From contig NZ_JAEKKT010000147.1 of assembly GCF_019510245.1 (NCBI RefSeq), positions 62,001 through 126,000 on the forward strand: a stretch of 64,000 nucleotides of DNA, given 5' to 3'. This document shows positions 39,246-46,804 of the stretch, one piece after another. The translations under genes and the position numbers were made by a program. Positions within the stretch are counted from its first letter, which is position 1. Every line of letters starts with the position of its first letter. Source of the stretch: Streptomyces sp. GTDB taxonomy: Bacteria > Actinomycetota > Actinomycetes > Streptomycetales > Streptomycetaceae. The notes under the pieces are model-generated. The model did not search any database. It was not told where the DNA came from and saw nothing but the letters and a program-made list of their open reading frames with translations.

Positions 39246-40529
39246 GTGAGCGGCGAGAATTCTTCGGCGGACGACGTGCGGGCGGACGACGCGCAGCGGG
39301 TGTGGGACGTCGTCGTGGTGGGCGCGGGACCCGCGGGGGCCTCGGCCGCCTATGCGGCGGCGGTCGCCGGACGGCGCGTGCTCTTGCTGGAGAAGGCCGA
39401 GCTGCCCCGGTACAAGACCTGCGGCGGCGGCATCATCGGCCCCTCCCGCGACGCGCTGCCGCCCGGCTTCGAGCTGCCCCTCAAGGACCGGGTGCACGCG
39501 GTCACCTTCTCCAACAACGGACGGTTCACCCGCACCCGCCGCTCCAAGCAGATGATGTTCGGGCTGATCAACCGGCCCGAGTTCGACCAGCAGCTGGTCG
39601 AGCACGCCCAGAAGGCGGGCGCCGAGCTGCGCACCGGCGCCGCCGTGCAGCGCGTCGAGCAGCACGGCTCGGCGGTCCCGGACCGGCGGACGGTCGCGGT
39701 CGTGCTCCAGGGCGGCGAGACACTGCTGGCCCGTGCGGTGGTCGGCGCCGACGGCAGCGCCAGCCGCATAGGCGCCCACGTCGGGGTGAAGGTCGACCAG
39801 GTCGACCTCGGCCTGGAGGCGGAGATCCCGGTGCCGGAGACGGTCGCCGAGGACTGGAAGGGCCGGGTCCTCATCGACTGGGGCCCGATGCCCGGCAGTT
39901 ACGGCTGGGTCTTCCCCAAGGGCGACACCCTGACCGTCGGCGTGATCTCGGCCCGCGGTGAAGGTGCCGCCACCAAGCGCTACCTGGATGACTTCATCGC
40001 CCGGCTCGGCCTCGCCGGCTTCGAGCCGAGCATCTCCTCCGGCCACCTGACCCGCTGCCGCGCCGACGACTCCCCGCTGTCCCGGGGCCGGGTGCTGGTC
40101 TGCGGCGACGCGGCGGGCCTGCTCGAACCGTGGACCCGCGAGGGCATCTCCTTCGCGCTGCGCTCGGGGCGGCTCGCGGGGGAGTGGGCGGTGCGGATCG
40201 CCGAGGCCCACGACGCCGTCGACACCCGCCGCCAGGCGCTGAACTACGCCTTCGCCGTCAAGGCGGGCCTCGGCGTCGAGATGAGCGTCGGCAAGCGGAT
40301 GCTCGCGGTGTTCGAGCGCCGCCCCGGGCTCTTCCACGCGGCGCTGACCGGGTTCCGTCCCGCCTGGCGGGCCTTCAAGGAGATCACCCAGGGCCGCACC
40401 TCCCTCGGCGAACTCGTCCGATCCCACCCGCTCGCCCAGCGCGCCCTCACCGCCTTCGGCCCGGAGCCGGCGGCGAAGGAGAGCGCACCGGCGGCGGACC
40501 CGGCCGACGAGGAAGCCGTCACTTCGTGA
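39246..40529 (+). CDS. Geranylgeranyl reductase family flavoprotein
   Basis: 427 residues. VWDVVVVGAGPAGASAAYAA is the FAD motif, CGGGIIG follows as in GGR enzymes, VGADGSASRIGAHVG is the DG motif and VLVCGDAAGLLEPWTREGIS the GD motif close to the isoalloxazine. These enzymes reduce isoprenoid chains such as menaquinone side chains or archaeal-type lipids. In actinobacteria a close relative (MenJ) reduces a menaquinone isoprene unit. GGAGCAGCGG lies before the GTG. Convergent with the F420-type reductase gene by 11 bp. Confidence 0.85.
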   Translation: MSGENSSADDVRADDAQRVWDVVVVGAGPAGASAAYAAAVAGRRVLLLEKAELPRYKTCGGGIIGPSRDALPPGFELPLKDRVHAVTFSNNGRFTRTRRSKQMMFGLINRPEFDQQLVEHAQKAGAELRTGAAVQRVEQHGSAVPDRRTVAVVLQGGETLLARAVVGADGSASRIGAHVGVKVDQVDLGLEAEIPVPETVAEDWKGRVLIDWGPMPGSYGWVFPKGDTLTVGVISARGEGAATKRYLDDFIARLGLAGFEPSISSGHLTRCRADDSPLSRGRVLVCGDAAGLLEPWTREGISFALRSGRLAGEWAVRIAEAHDAVDTRRQALNYAFAVKAGLGVEMSVGKRMLAVFERRPGLFHAALTGFRPAWRAFKEITQGRTSLGELVRSHPLAQRALTAFGPEPAAKESAPAADPADEEAVTS

Positions 40530-40992
40530 CGACGACCCGGAAGACGGGGTGGTCGGCGCCGGCCGCGACGAGTTCGTCGTCGGAGGAGCCGGCCGTCACC
40601 CCAGGGAAGTACTGCTTGACCTCCCAGCCCCACCTCTCCAGATAGGCCCGGAGCACCGGGAGCTTCTCGGCATCGGGAAGCTCCACCACGGTGAACTCCC
40701 GCACCTTCCGTCCCACCCGCAGCTCCCCGCCGCCTGCCGCACGCATGTTCCGCACCCACTGGGAGTTGCCGCGCGCCGAGACCAGGTACTGGGCGCCGTC
40801 GTACGTGTGCGGGTTGACCGGGACGCGCTGCATCCGGCCGCTCTTGCGGCCGCGCACGGACAGCTCCGCACTGCCCGCCAGACTGATCCCGCGCCGGGCG
40901 AGCCAGCCGACGAGGCTGTTCATGCGGACAGCCACCGGGTTGATCTTCGCGTAGTACGGCTGGGACGACGGCTGCGGTTCGGACGACGACAT
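40519..40992 (-). CDS. Deazaflavin (F420)-dependent nitroreductase family protein
   Basis: 157 residues. LSVRGRKSGRMQRVPVN, YLVSARGNSQWVRNMRAAG and the split-barrel layout are typical of DDN/FDR-type F420-binding proteins of actinobacteria. It likely reduces quinones or other acceptors with F420H2. ATG at 40992; the longer start at 41181 would run through the operator array and is rejected. It is divergent from a TetR gene, with repeated palindromes in between, and so likely to be its target. Confidence 0.84.
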   Translation of the reverse strand: MSSSEPQPSSQPYYAKINPVAVRMNSLVGWLARRGISLAGSAELSVRGRKSGRMQRVPVNPHTYDGAQYLVSARGNSQWVRNMRAAGGGELRVGRKVREFTVVELPDAEKLPVLRAYLERWGWEVKQYFPGVTAGSSDDELVAAGADHPVFRVVVTK

Positions 40993-41011
40993 GGTGACCC
41001 CCACGCTCGGC

Positions 41012-41154
41012 GAGAGCAGTGCTCTCTCTTGAGGAACAGTGTGCGGAGATCGGTGATCCATTGCAAGAGCAGTGCTCTCTTTTTTGAGCGGTGCACTGGT
41101 ATGTGGGCGCTGCTCCGATCCGTGATCGCCGATCCAGAACAAGTGCAGTGCTCC
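41012..41154. promoter_or_regulatory. Array of three TetR-type operators between the F420 reductase and tetR genes
   Basis: GAGAGCA-G-TGCTCTC (41012-41026) and AGAGCA-G-TGCTCT (41066-41078) are perfect palindromes with the same core. AGTGCAGTGCTCC (41142-41154) matches the core at 11 of 13 positions. The second and third also share a GATCCA tag 12 bp upstream, which suggests duplication. A further half-site, AACTGCTC, directly precedes the tetR ATG. Confidence 0.75.
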
Positions 41155-41196
41155 AAACCGTGTGCACCGCTCTGCGGTCATGGCAAACTGCTCCCC

Positions 41197-41895
41197 ATGA
41201 CCACCCCGCAGGGCGCCCGCGCGCGAGCCAGGATGGAAGTCACCGCGGCCATCAAGGACGAGGCCCGCAGACAGCTCGCGGCCGAGGGTGCGGCAAAGCT
41301 GTCACTGCGGGCCGTGGCGCGCGAGCTCGGCATGGTCTCCTCGGCGCTCTACCGCTACTTCCCCAGCCGCGACGACCTGCTCACCGCGCTGATCATCGAT
41401 GCCTACGACTCCCTCGGCGAGGCCGCCGAGACCGCCCACGCCGCTGCCGCCGACGCGGCCCCTGCGCACCGCTGGGTCACCGTGTGCGAGGCGGTGCGCG
41501 GCTGGGCGCTGACCCATCCGCACGAGTACGCGCTGATCTACGGCTCTCCGGTGCCCGGCTACTCGGCGCCGGAGACGACGATTCCGCCGGCCGCCCGGGT
41601 CGCCCTCGTCCTCATCGGGATCCTGCGCGAGGCGTTCGAGGGGCGCGGCCTGGCCCGCACCCCCGTACCCGCCGAACTCGCCCCCGAGGCCCGCCGGATG
41701 GCCGACGAACTGGTGCCCGGCCTGCCGCCGGAGGTGGCGGTGGCCATGGCCGCGGCGTGGGCCCAGCTGTTCGGCCTGGTGGGGTTCGAACTGTTCGGTC
41801 AGTTCAAGGGAGTCGTGGAGGAAGCCGAACGGGAGCGGTTCTTCCGGCATGCGGCCGCACAGCTCGCGCACGGCGTCGGGCTGGTCTTCCCCTGA
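41197..41895 (+). CDS. TetR-family regulator with WHG-type C-terminal domain
   Basis: 232 residues. The helix-turn-helix LSLRAVARELGMVSSALYRYFP is near-consensus (split as RAVARELGMVSSALYRYF). The C-terminal half contains YALIYGSPVPGYSAPE and AWAQLFGLVGFELFGQF, the WHG-like domain seen in regulators of efflux and lipid or quinone genes. The start codon abuts the operator array, so it is almost certainly autoregulated and controls the divergent F420-type reductase. Confidence 0.87.
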   Translation: MTTPQGARARARMEVTAAIKDEARRQLAAEGAAKLSLRAVARELGMVSSALYRYFPSRDDLLTALIIDAYDSLGEAAETAHAAAADAAPAHRWVTVCEAVRGWALTHPHEYALIYGSPVPGYSAPETTIPPAARVALVLIGILREAFEGRGLARTPVPAELAPEARRMADELVPGLPPEVAVAMAAAWAQLFGLVGFELFGQFKGVVEEAERERFFRHAAAQLAHGVGLVFP

Positions 41896-41905
41896 CGGCG
41901 CCCGG

Positions 41906-42400
41906 TCACCCGGTCACCTTCCCCAGGAACGCGGCGAGGTTCCCGACCGTCCGGCGGATCTTCTCCTCCAGTGTGAGCGACTCCGGCATCCGGCCGCCCA
42001 CACCCGCGTCCCGCTTTCCCCGCACGTACAGCGAACAGGCGAGGTCGCTGCAGAGGTAGGCGCCCACGGAGTTGCCCTGCTGCCCGGCCTTCCCCGCCTT
42101 GACGGCGACCATCAGCGAGACGCCACCGGTGTGCGTGGTCAGGCAGATCGAGCACATGCTGCGCCGGGTCTGCCAGGAGCCGGGGCTCGGGCAGCGCAGC
42201 GCCACCGCCCGCACGTCACCGTCGTCCAGTTCGGTCACCAGATAGGCGCGGTCGGGCGCCTGGGGGTCGCGCCAGCCGAAGTAGTCCAGGTCGGCCCACG
42301 GCCTTTCGTCCAGGTCTTGCGGGATGTTCAGGCGCTTCGCCGCGCCCTTGGTGCAGTTCACGAACGAGGCGCGGATCTCTTGCTCGGTCAGCTGTCTCAT
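41906..42400 (-). CDS. FBP-domain (FusB-like zinc-finger) protein
   Basis: 164 residues. The C-terminal treble-clef-like zinc finger has CSICLTTH and CSDLACSLYVRGK, the four-cysteine arrangement of FBP/FusB proteins that bind elongation factor EF-G and rescue it from fusidic acid or stalled states. The N-terminal helical part begins MRQLTEQEIRASFVNCTKG. ATG at 42400 is 14 nt from a long palindrome shared with the divergent tetR, so the gene is likely repressed by it. Confidence 0.84.
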   Translation of the reverse strand: MRQLTEQEIRASFVNCTKGAAKRLNIPQDLDERPWADLDYFGWRDPQAPDRAYLVTELDDGDVRAVALRCPSPGSWQTRRSMCSICLTTHTGGVSLMVAVKAGKAGQQGNSVGAYLCSDLACSLYVRGKRDAGVGGRMPESLTLEEKIRRTVGNLAAFLGKVTG

Positions 42401-42413
42401 GCTGCGCACGCTA

Positions 42414-42438
42414 GTTTGCCTAAAGGTTTTAGGCAAAC
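42414..42438. promoter_or_regulatory. 25-bp perfect palindromic operator between FBP and tetR genes
   Basis: GTTTGCCTAAA, a GGT spacer, then TTTAGGCAAAC. It overlaps the -35 to -10 region in both directions: TTGCCT-N18-CATAAT for tetR and TTGCCT-N17-TAGCGT for the FBP gene. One bound repressor would block both promoters. Confidence 0.82.
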
Positions 42439-42479
42439 GCATAATAGCTTCAGGCGAGAGGTGACGACGAGGAGCGGGT

Positions 42480-43052
42480 GTGGCGCGAGCGGGACTGAGT
42501 ACGGAACGGCTGGTCCGGGCCGGAGCGGAGCTGGCCGACGAGGTCGGCTTCGACCAGGTGACCGTCTCGGCGCTGGCCAGACGGTTCGGCGTGCAGGTCG
42601 CCAGCCTGTACTCCCACGTCAAGAGCTCCCAGGACCTGCGGACGAGGATCGCGCTGCTGGCGCTGGAGGAACTCGCCGACCGGGCCGCCGACGCGCTGGC
42701 CGGACGGGCCGGCAAGGACGCCCTCGTGGCGTACGCCGACGTCTACCGCGACTACGCCCGCGCCCACCCCGGCCGCTACACGGCGGCCCGGCTGCGCCTC
42801 GACCCGGAGACGGCGGCGGCCGGCGCCGGCGTCCGGCACGCCCAGATGACCCGGGCGATCCTGCGCGGCTACGACCTGACCGAACCGGACCAGACCCATG
42901 CCGTCCGGATGCTCGGCAGCGTCTTCCACGGCTATGTCGACCTGGAACTGAGCGGCGGCTTCAGCCACAGCGCGCCCGACAGCCAGCAGTCGTGGATCCG
43001 CGTCCTCGACGCCCTCGACGCGCTGCTGCGCAACTGGCCCGCACCGACCTGA
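42480..43052 (+). CDS. TetR-family regulator, WHG-domain type
   Basis: 190 residues. The HTH DQVTVSALARRFGVQVASLY (recognition helix GVQVASLYSHV) is followed by the WHG-domain signature FHGYVDLELSGGFSH near the C-terminus. Start GTG at 42480, with GAGCG sequences upstream. It reads the 25-bp palindrome by position and controls the divergent FBP gene; the inducer may be a translation-directed antibiotic, which is inference. Confidence 0.87.
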   Translation: MARAGLSTERLVRAGAELADEVGFDQVTVSALARRFGVQVASLYSHVKSSQDLRTRIALLALEELADRAADALAGRAGKDALVAYADVYRDYARAHPGRYTAARLRLDPETAAAGAGVRHAQMTRAILRGYDLTEPDQTHAVRMLGSVFHGYVDLELSGGFSHSAPDSQQSWIRVLDALDALLRNWPAPT

Positions 43053-43108
43053 TCCCCTCGTACGCGACAGACGGAACACAGCCGGAACAGAGACAGAACG
43101 CAGAGGCG

Positions 43109-44314
43109 ATGAACACCGACCCCCGCTGGATCACCACTCCGATCACCGCCGCCCTCCTGCGCGGCGCCCTCGACCTGGAGCACACGGACCACGGCGTCCT
43201 GCCGCACCGGCTCCCGGCCCGGGCCCGCGCCCAGTGCGCCGACCCGCAGCTCGCCATGGTCGAGTCCCAGCCCTCCGGCGTACGACTGGTCTTCCGCACC
43301 CGGGCCACCGCCGTCGAGCTGGACACCCTCCCCACCAAGCGGCTCTACGTCGGTGCGCCGGTCCGCCCGGACGGCGTCTACGACCTGCTCGTCGACGGCA
43401 CCCTGGCCGGCCAGGGCAGCGTGTCCGGCGGCACGGTCCAGGTCGTCGACATGGGCGCCGGGACCACGGAGCTGCGCCCCGGACCGGTCGGCACCCTCCG
43501 CTTCACCGGCCTGCCCGGGCACGAGAAGACCGTCGAGATCTGGTTGCCGCACAACGAGACCACCGAACTGGTCGCGCTGCGCACCGACGCCCCGCTCGCC
43601 GCCGTACCCGACCACGGCCGCAGGGTCTGGCTGCACCACGGCAGTTCGATCAGCCACGGCTCCGACGCGGCGAGCCCCACCGCCATCTGGCCCGCACTCG
43701 CGGCGGCGCTCGGCGGCGTCGAACTGGTCAACCTGGGGCTGGGCGGCAGCGCCCTGCTCGACCCGTTCACCGCCCGCGCCGTACGGGACGCCCCCGCCGA
43801 CCTGATCAGCCTCAAGCTCGGCATCAACGTCGTCAACACCGACCTGATGCGGCTGCGCGCCTTCGGCCCCGCCGTGCACGGATTCCTCGACACCGTCCGC
43901 GAGGGCCACCCCACCACCCCGCTGCTGGTCGTGTCGCCGATCCTGTGCCCCATGCACGAGGACACACCGGGCCCCACCGCCATGGACCTGAGCGACTTCG
44001 GTGCCGGCCGGATCACCTTCACGGCCGTGGGCGACCCGGCCGAGCGCGCGAGCGGCAAGCTCACCCTGAACGTCATCCGGGACGAACTCTCCCGGATCGT
44101 CGCCCAGCGCTCGGCCGAGGACCCGCACCTCCACTACCTCGACGGCCGTGCCCTCTACGGCGAGGCGGACGCCGCCGAGCTCCCGCTGCCCGACGGGCTC
44201 CACCCGGACGCGGCCGCCCACCGCCGTATCGGCGAGCGCTTCGCCGGGCTGGTCTTCGCGGACGACGGCGCGTTCGCCGGGAGCGGTGGCGACCGCTGGG
44301 ACGACGGCCGCTGA
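43109..44314 (+). CDS. SGNH/GDSL-family esterase with N-terminal beta domain
   Basis: 401 residues. The first 175 residues form a jelly-roll-like domain (LVFRTRATAVELDT, YDLLVDGTLAGQGS). The esterase part has WLHHGSSISHG with the catalytic Ser, NLGLGGSAL (Gly block), KLGINVVNTDLM (Asn block) and the final DGLHPD pair. No signal peptide. This two-domain layout matches SsfX3-like esterases. Substrate unknown. The gene ends shortly before a TetR remnant. Confidence 0.84.
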   Translation: MNTDPRWITTPITAALLRGALDLEHTDHGVLPHRLPARARAQCADPQLAMVESQPSGVRLVFRTRATAVELDTLPTKRLYVGAPVRPDGVYDLLVDGTLAGQGSVSGGTVQVVDMGAGTTELRPGPVGTLRFTGLPGHEKTVEIWLPHNETTELVALRTDAPLAAVPDHGRRVWLHHGSSISHGSDAASPTAIWPALAAALGGVELVNLGLGGSALLDPFTARAVRDAPADLISLKLGINVVNTDLMRLRAFGPAVHGFLDTVREGHPTTPLLVVSPILCPMHEDTPGPTAMDLSDFGAGRITFTAVGDPAERASGKLTLNVIRDELSRIVAQRSAEDPHLHYLDGRALYGEADAAELPLPDGLHPDAAAHRRIGERFAGLVFADDGAFAGSGGDRWDDGR

Positions 44315-44430
44315 GCGGGGGGCTGCTGGGCCCGCGGTCGTCGGGCGGGCGGTCCTCATCGTGTCGAGTCGGTCGACGCCGCGTCGTCGTCCGGGACCAG
44401 CCGGCGGCCGAGCCCGAGGCGCCTCCGCCG

Positions 44431-44645
44431 GCCTCCGCCGGATTTACCGCCCACCTCTCCCAGCACCGCGACTGGGCCGGCGGCCACCCCGCTCCGCCCG
44501 GAGTACTGCGCCGGGCGCCGGCCTTCTGGACCCGGATGCACGGGGTGCTCTCCCTCGAACTACGCCGGCCACTTCACAGCGCATGGGCTTCGACCCGGAC
44601 CGGCTGTTCGACGCCGAGGTGGCGGAGCTGGCGTCGGCCGGCTGA
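44431..44645 (+). pseudogene. TetR-family regulator remnant (C-terminal fragment, two frameshifts)
   Basis: In frame 1, FTAHLSQHRDWAGGHPAPPG and FWTRMHGVLSLEL are a WHG-type TetR C-terminal domain. At about 44565 the frame must shift to read AGHFTA, then again at about 44582 to read MGFDPDRLFDAEVAELASAG and a TGA at 44643-44645. Each step removes one extra base. No helix-turn-helix precedes it: the upstream 115 bp show no TetR-like coding. It is a truncated, decaying gene. Confidence 0.72.
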
Positions 44646-44760
44646 CAGCCGGCCGCTGACCGGTTCCGGTCGCCCGCTGCCGCCTACTCCCCGGGGAGTA
44701 CGCGTGATCACGTCGCCGGGCTGACGCCCGCGCGGGGCGACGGCGTCTAGCGTGGCGGGC

Positions 44761-46038
44761 ATGGACGAGCAGCGGGTACGGGAGCGCGGCCCCGCCCGGT
44801 GGTGGCACCACGGCCCCCCGTGGCCGAACCACCCGGCAGTCACCGGCCCAGGCAACGGCCCCGGCCCTGGACCCGGCCCTGGCCCCGGGCTCCGCAGCCC
44901 CCGCCTGCCCTGGCGCTCCACCCTGGCGCTCACCGTCCTCGTGGTGGTGGGCTCGAACTTCGCCGCCCACACCCAGCCCCACCGTGAGCACCTCGACGCA
45001 TACGCCCGCCTGCTGCTCCTCGCCACCTGTGCCCTGCTGCTGTGGCGGCACCGGCATCCGGTGAGCGTGGCGTTCGGCACGGCCGCGCTCGCCCTGGTGT
45101 ACCTCGGTGCCGGCTACCCGTACGGGCCGCTCTTCGCGGCGGTCGCGGTGGCCTGCTTCAGTGCCGTCGTCGCCGGGCACCGCAGCGCAGCCTGGGCGGC
45201 ACTCGGAATGCTGTGGGCCGGGCATCTGCTGATCTCGCTCTGGCTGTACCGGTGGCTGCCGCCGCCGGGCGACAGGGGTGCCGGCCTCGGCCAGGAGGCG
45301 ATCACCGCCACCTGGGTGCTGATCATCGTCTCGGTGGCCGAGCTGGTCCGGCTGCGGCGCGAGCAGTGGGCCCGGGAACGTGCCGACCGCGCCCAGGCGG
45401 CCCGGCGGCGCGCGGACGAGGAACGGCTGCGGATCGCCCAGGAGCTGCACGACGTCCTGGCGCACAGCATCTCCGTCATCAACGTCCAGGCCGGCATGGG
45501 CCTCGCGCTCCTCGACTCCGACCCGGAGCAGGCCAGGTCGGCGCTCACCACCATCAAGGCGGCCAGCAAGGAGGCGCTCGGCGAGGTGCGCCAGGTGCTC
45601 GACACCCTGCGCTCCCCGGGAGACGTGCCGCGGGCGCCGGCGCCCGGTCTCGGGCGGCTGCCGGAACTGGTGGAACAGGCGGCGGGCGCCGGCCTCGTCG
45701 TGGACGTGACGGGGGAGCCGCCGCGCCTGGCGCCCGGCGCGGACCTGGCCGCCTTCCGCATCGTGCAGGAGGCCCTCACCAATGTCGTACGGCACTCGGG
45801 TTCGCGGCACGCGCGCGTGCGGCTCGAACACGGGGGAGGGGAACTGCGGTTGCGGATCGACGACGACGGTCCCGCGACCGGGGCCGACGCGGGCGGCAGC
45901 GGGAACGGGCTGGCCGGGATGCGGGAGCGGGCCTCCGCTCTGGGGGGCACGATCGAGGCGGGGCCGCGCGCCGACGGGGGCTTCCGGGTGTGCGCCGTAC
46001 TGCCGTTGGAAGACCGGGACGACCAGGAGGGCCGATGA
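44761..46038 (+). CDS. NarL/DesK-type sensor histidine kinase
   Basis: 425 residues. A Pro/Gly-rich N-terminus (GPGNGPGPGPGPGPG) precedes four or five membrane segments. The HisKA_3 dimerisation box RIAQELHDVLAHSISVIN has the phospho-acceptor H230, NVVRHSGSRHARV is the N box and GNGLAGMRERASALGG the G box of the ATPase domain. It lacks an extracytoplasmic sensor domain, so it may sense membrane state. A TAGCGT -10 ends 7 nt before the ATG, so the message is probably leaderless. Its stop overlaps the regulator start (ATGA). Confidence 0.88.
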   Translation: MDEQRVRERGPARWWHHGPPWPNHPAVTGPGNGPGPGPGPGPGLRSPRLPWRSTLALTVLVVVGSNFAAHTQPHREHLDAYARLLLLATCALLLWRHRHPVSVAFGTAALALVYLGAGYPYGPLFAAVAVACFSAVVAGHRSAAWAALGMLWAGHLLISLWLYRWLPPPGDRGAGLGQEAITATWVLIIVSVAELVRLRREQWARERADRAQAARRRADEERLRIAQELHDVLAHSISVINVQAGMGLALLDSDPEQARSALTTIKAASKEALGEVRQVLDTLRSPGDVPRAPAPGLGRLPELVEQAAGAGLVVDVTGEPPRLAPGADLAAFRIVQEALTNVVRHSGSRHARVRLEHGGGELRLRIDDDGPATGADAGGSGNGLAGMRERASALGGTIEAGPRADGGFRVCAVLPLEDRDDQEGR

Positions 46039-46700
46039 TCCGGGTGCTGCTCGCCGACGACCAGTCGCTGGTGCGCGCCGGTTTCCGGGCGCTGCTCGAC
46101 GCGCAGCCGGACATCGAGGTGACCGGTGAGGCGGCGGACGGCGAGGAGGCGCTGCACAAGGTGCGCGAACTGCGCCCCGACGTCGTTCTGATGGACATCC
46201 GCATGCCGCGTCTGGACGGGCTGGCCGCGACCCGGCGGGTCACCGGCGAGCCGGAGCTGGCGGACGTCAAGGTGGTCATGCTGACGACGTTCGAGCTCGA
46301 CGAGTACGTCTTCGAGGCGATCCGTTCCGGCGCCTCCGGCTTCCTGGTCAAGGACACCGAGCCGGACGAACTGGTGCGCGCGGTCAGGGCGGTGGTGGCC
46401 GGGGACGCGCTGCTGTCGCCCGGGGTGACGCGCCGGCTGATCGCGGAGTTCGCGGCCCGTTCGAGGGAACCGGCAGGCGCCGACGTCCTCGCCCGGCTCA
46501 CCGAGCGGGAGCGGGAGGTGATGGCCCTGGTCGGCCTCGGCCTGTCCAACGAGGAGATCGCCCGCCGCCTGGTCGTCAGCCCCCTCACCGCCAAGACCCA
46601 CGTGAGCCGCACGATGGTCAAACTGGGCGCCCGCGACCGCGCCCAACTGGTCGTCCTCGCCTATGAGTCGGGGCTGGTAAGACCGGGCTGGCTGGGCTGA
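46035..46700 (+). CDS. NarL/FixJ-type response regulator
   Basis: 221 residues. Receiver domain with D8, D9, phospho-acceptor D54 (VLMDIRMPRLDG) and K104-region FLVKDTEPDEL. The C-terminal LuxR helix-turn-helix reads LTEREREVMALVGLGLSNEE and continues IARRLVVSPLTAKTHVSR. Translationally coupled to the kinase; the pair should control transcription of a nearby or distant target. The two following MFS/MarR genes are convergent or divergent and not obviously part of it. Confidence 0.92.
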   Translation: MIRVLLADDQSLVRAGFRALLDAQPDIEVTGEAADGEEALHKVRELRPDVVLMDIRMPRLDGLAATRRVTGEPELADVKVVMLTTFELDEYVFEAIRSGASGFLVKDTEPDELVRAVRAVVAGDALLSPGVTRRLIAEFAARSREPAGADVLARLTEREREVMALVGLGLSNEEIARRLVVSPLTAKTHVSRTMVKLGARDRAQLVVLAYESGLVRPGWLG

Positions 46701-46750
46701 GCGGAGCCCGCCGTCCCCCGTGGGCCGTCATCCCGGCAGTCTCACAGCCG

Positions 46751-46785
46751 TGTGCCCGGCGGGGCAACAGGCCTCGCCGGGCACA
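46751..46785. terminator. Bidirectional terminator between response regulator and MFS genes
   Basis: TGTGCCCGGCG (46751-46761) pairs with CGCCGGGCACA (46775-46785) over 11 bp with a 13-nt loop. It lies 50 bp after the regulator stop and 20 bp from the stop of the convergent MFS gene. Confidence 0.75.
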
Positions 46786-46804
46786 GGTTCGCAGGCGTCC
46801 CTGT

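Noticed and set aside
37698..40427. A 909-residue in-frame extension of the M20 peptidase
   Set aside because: The extra N-terminus is the antisense of the geranylgeranyl-reductase-like gene. A good ribosome site and the family start lie at 39053.
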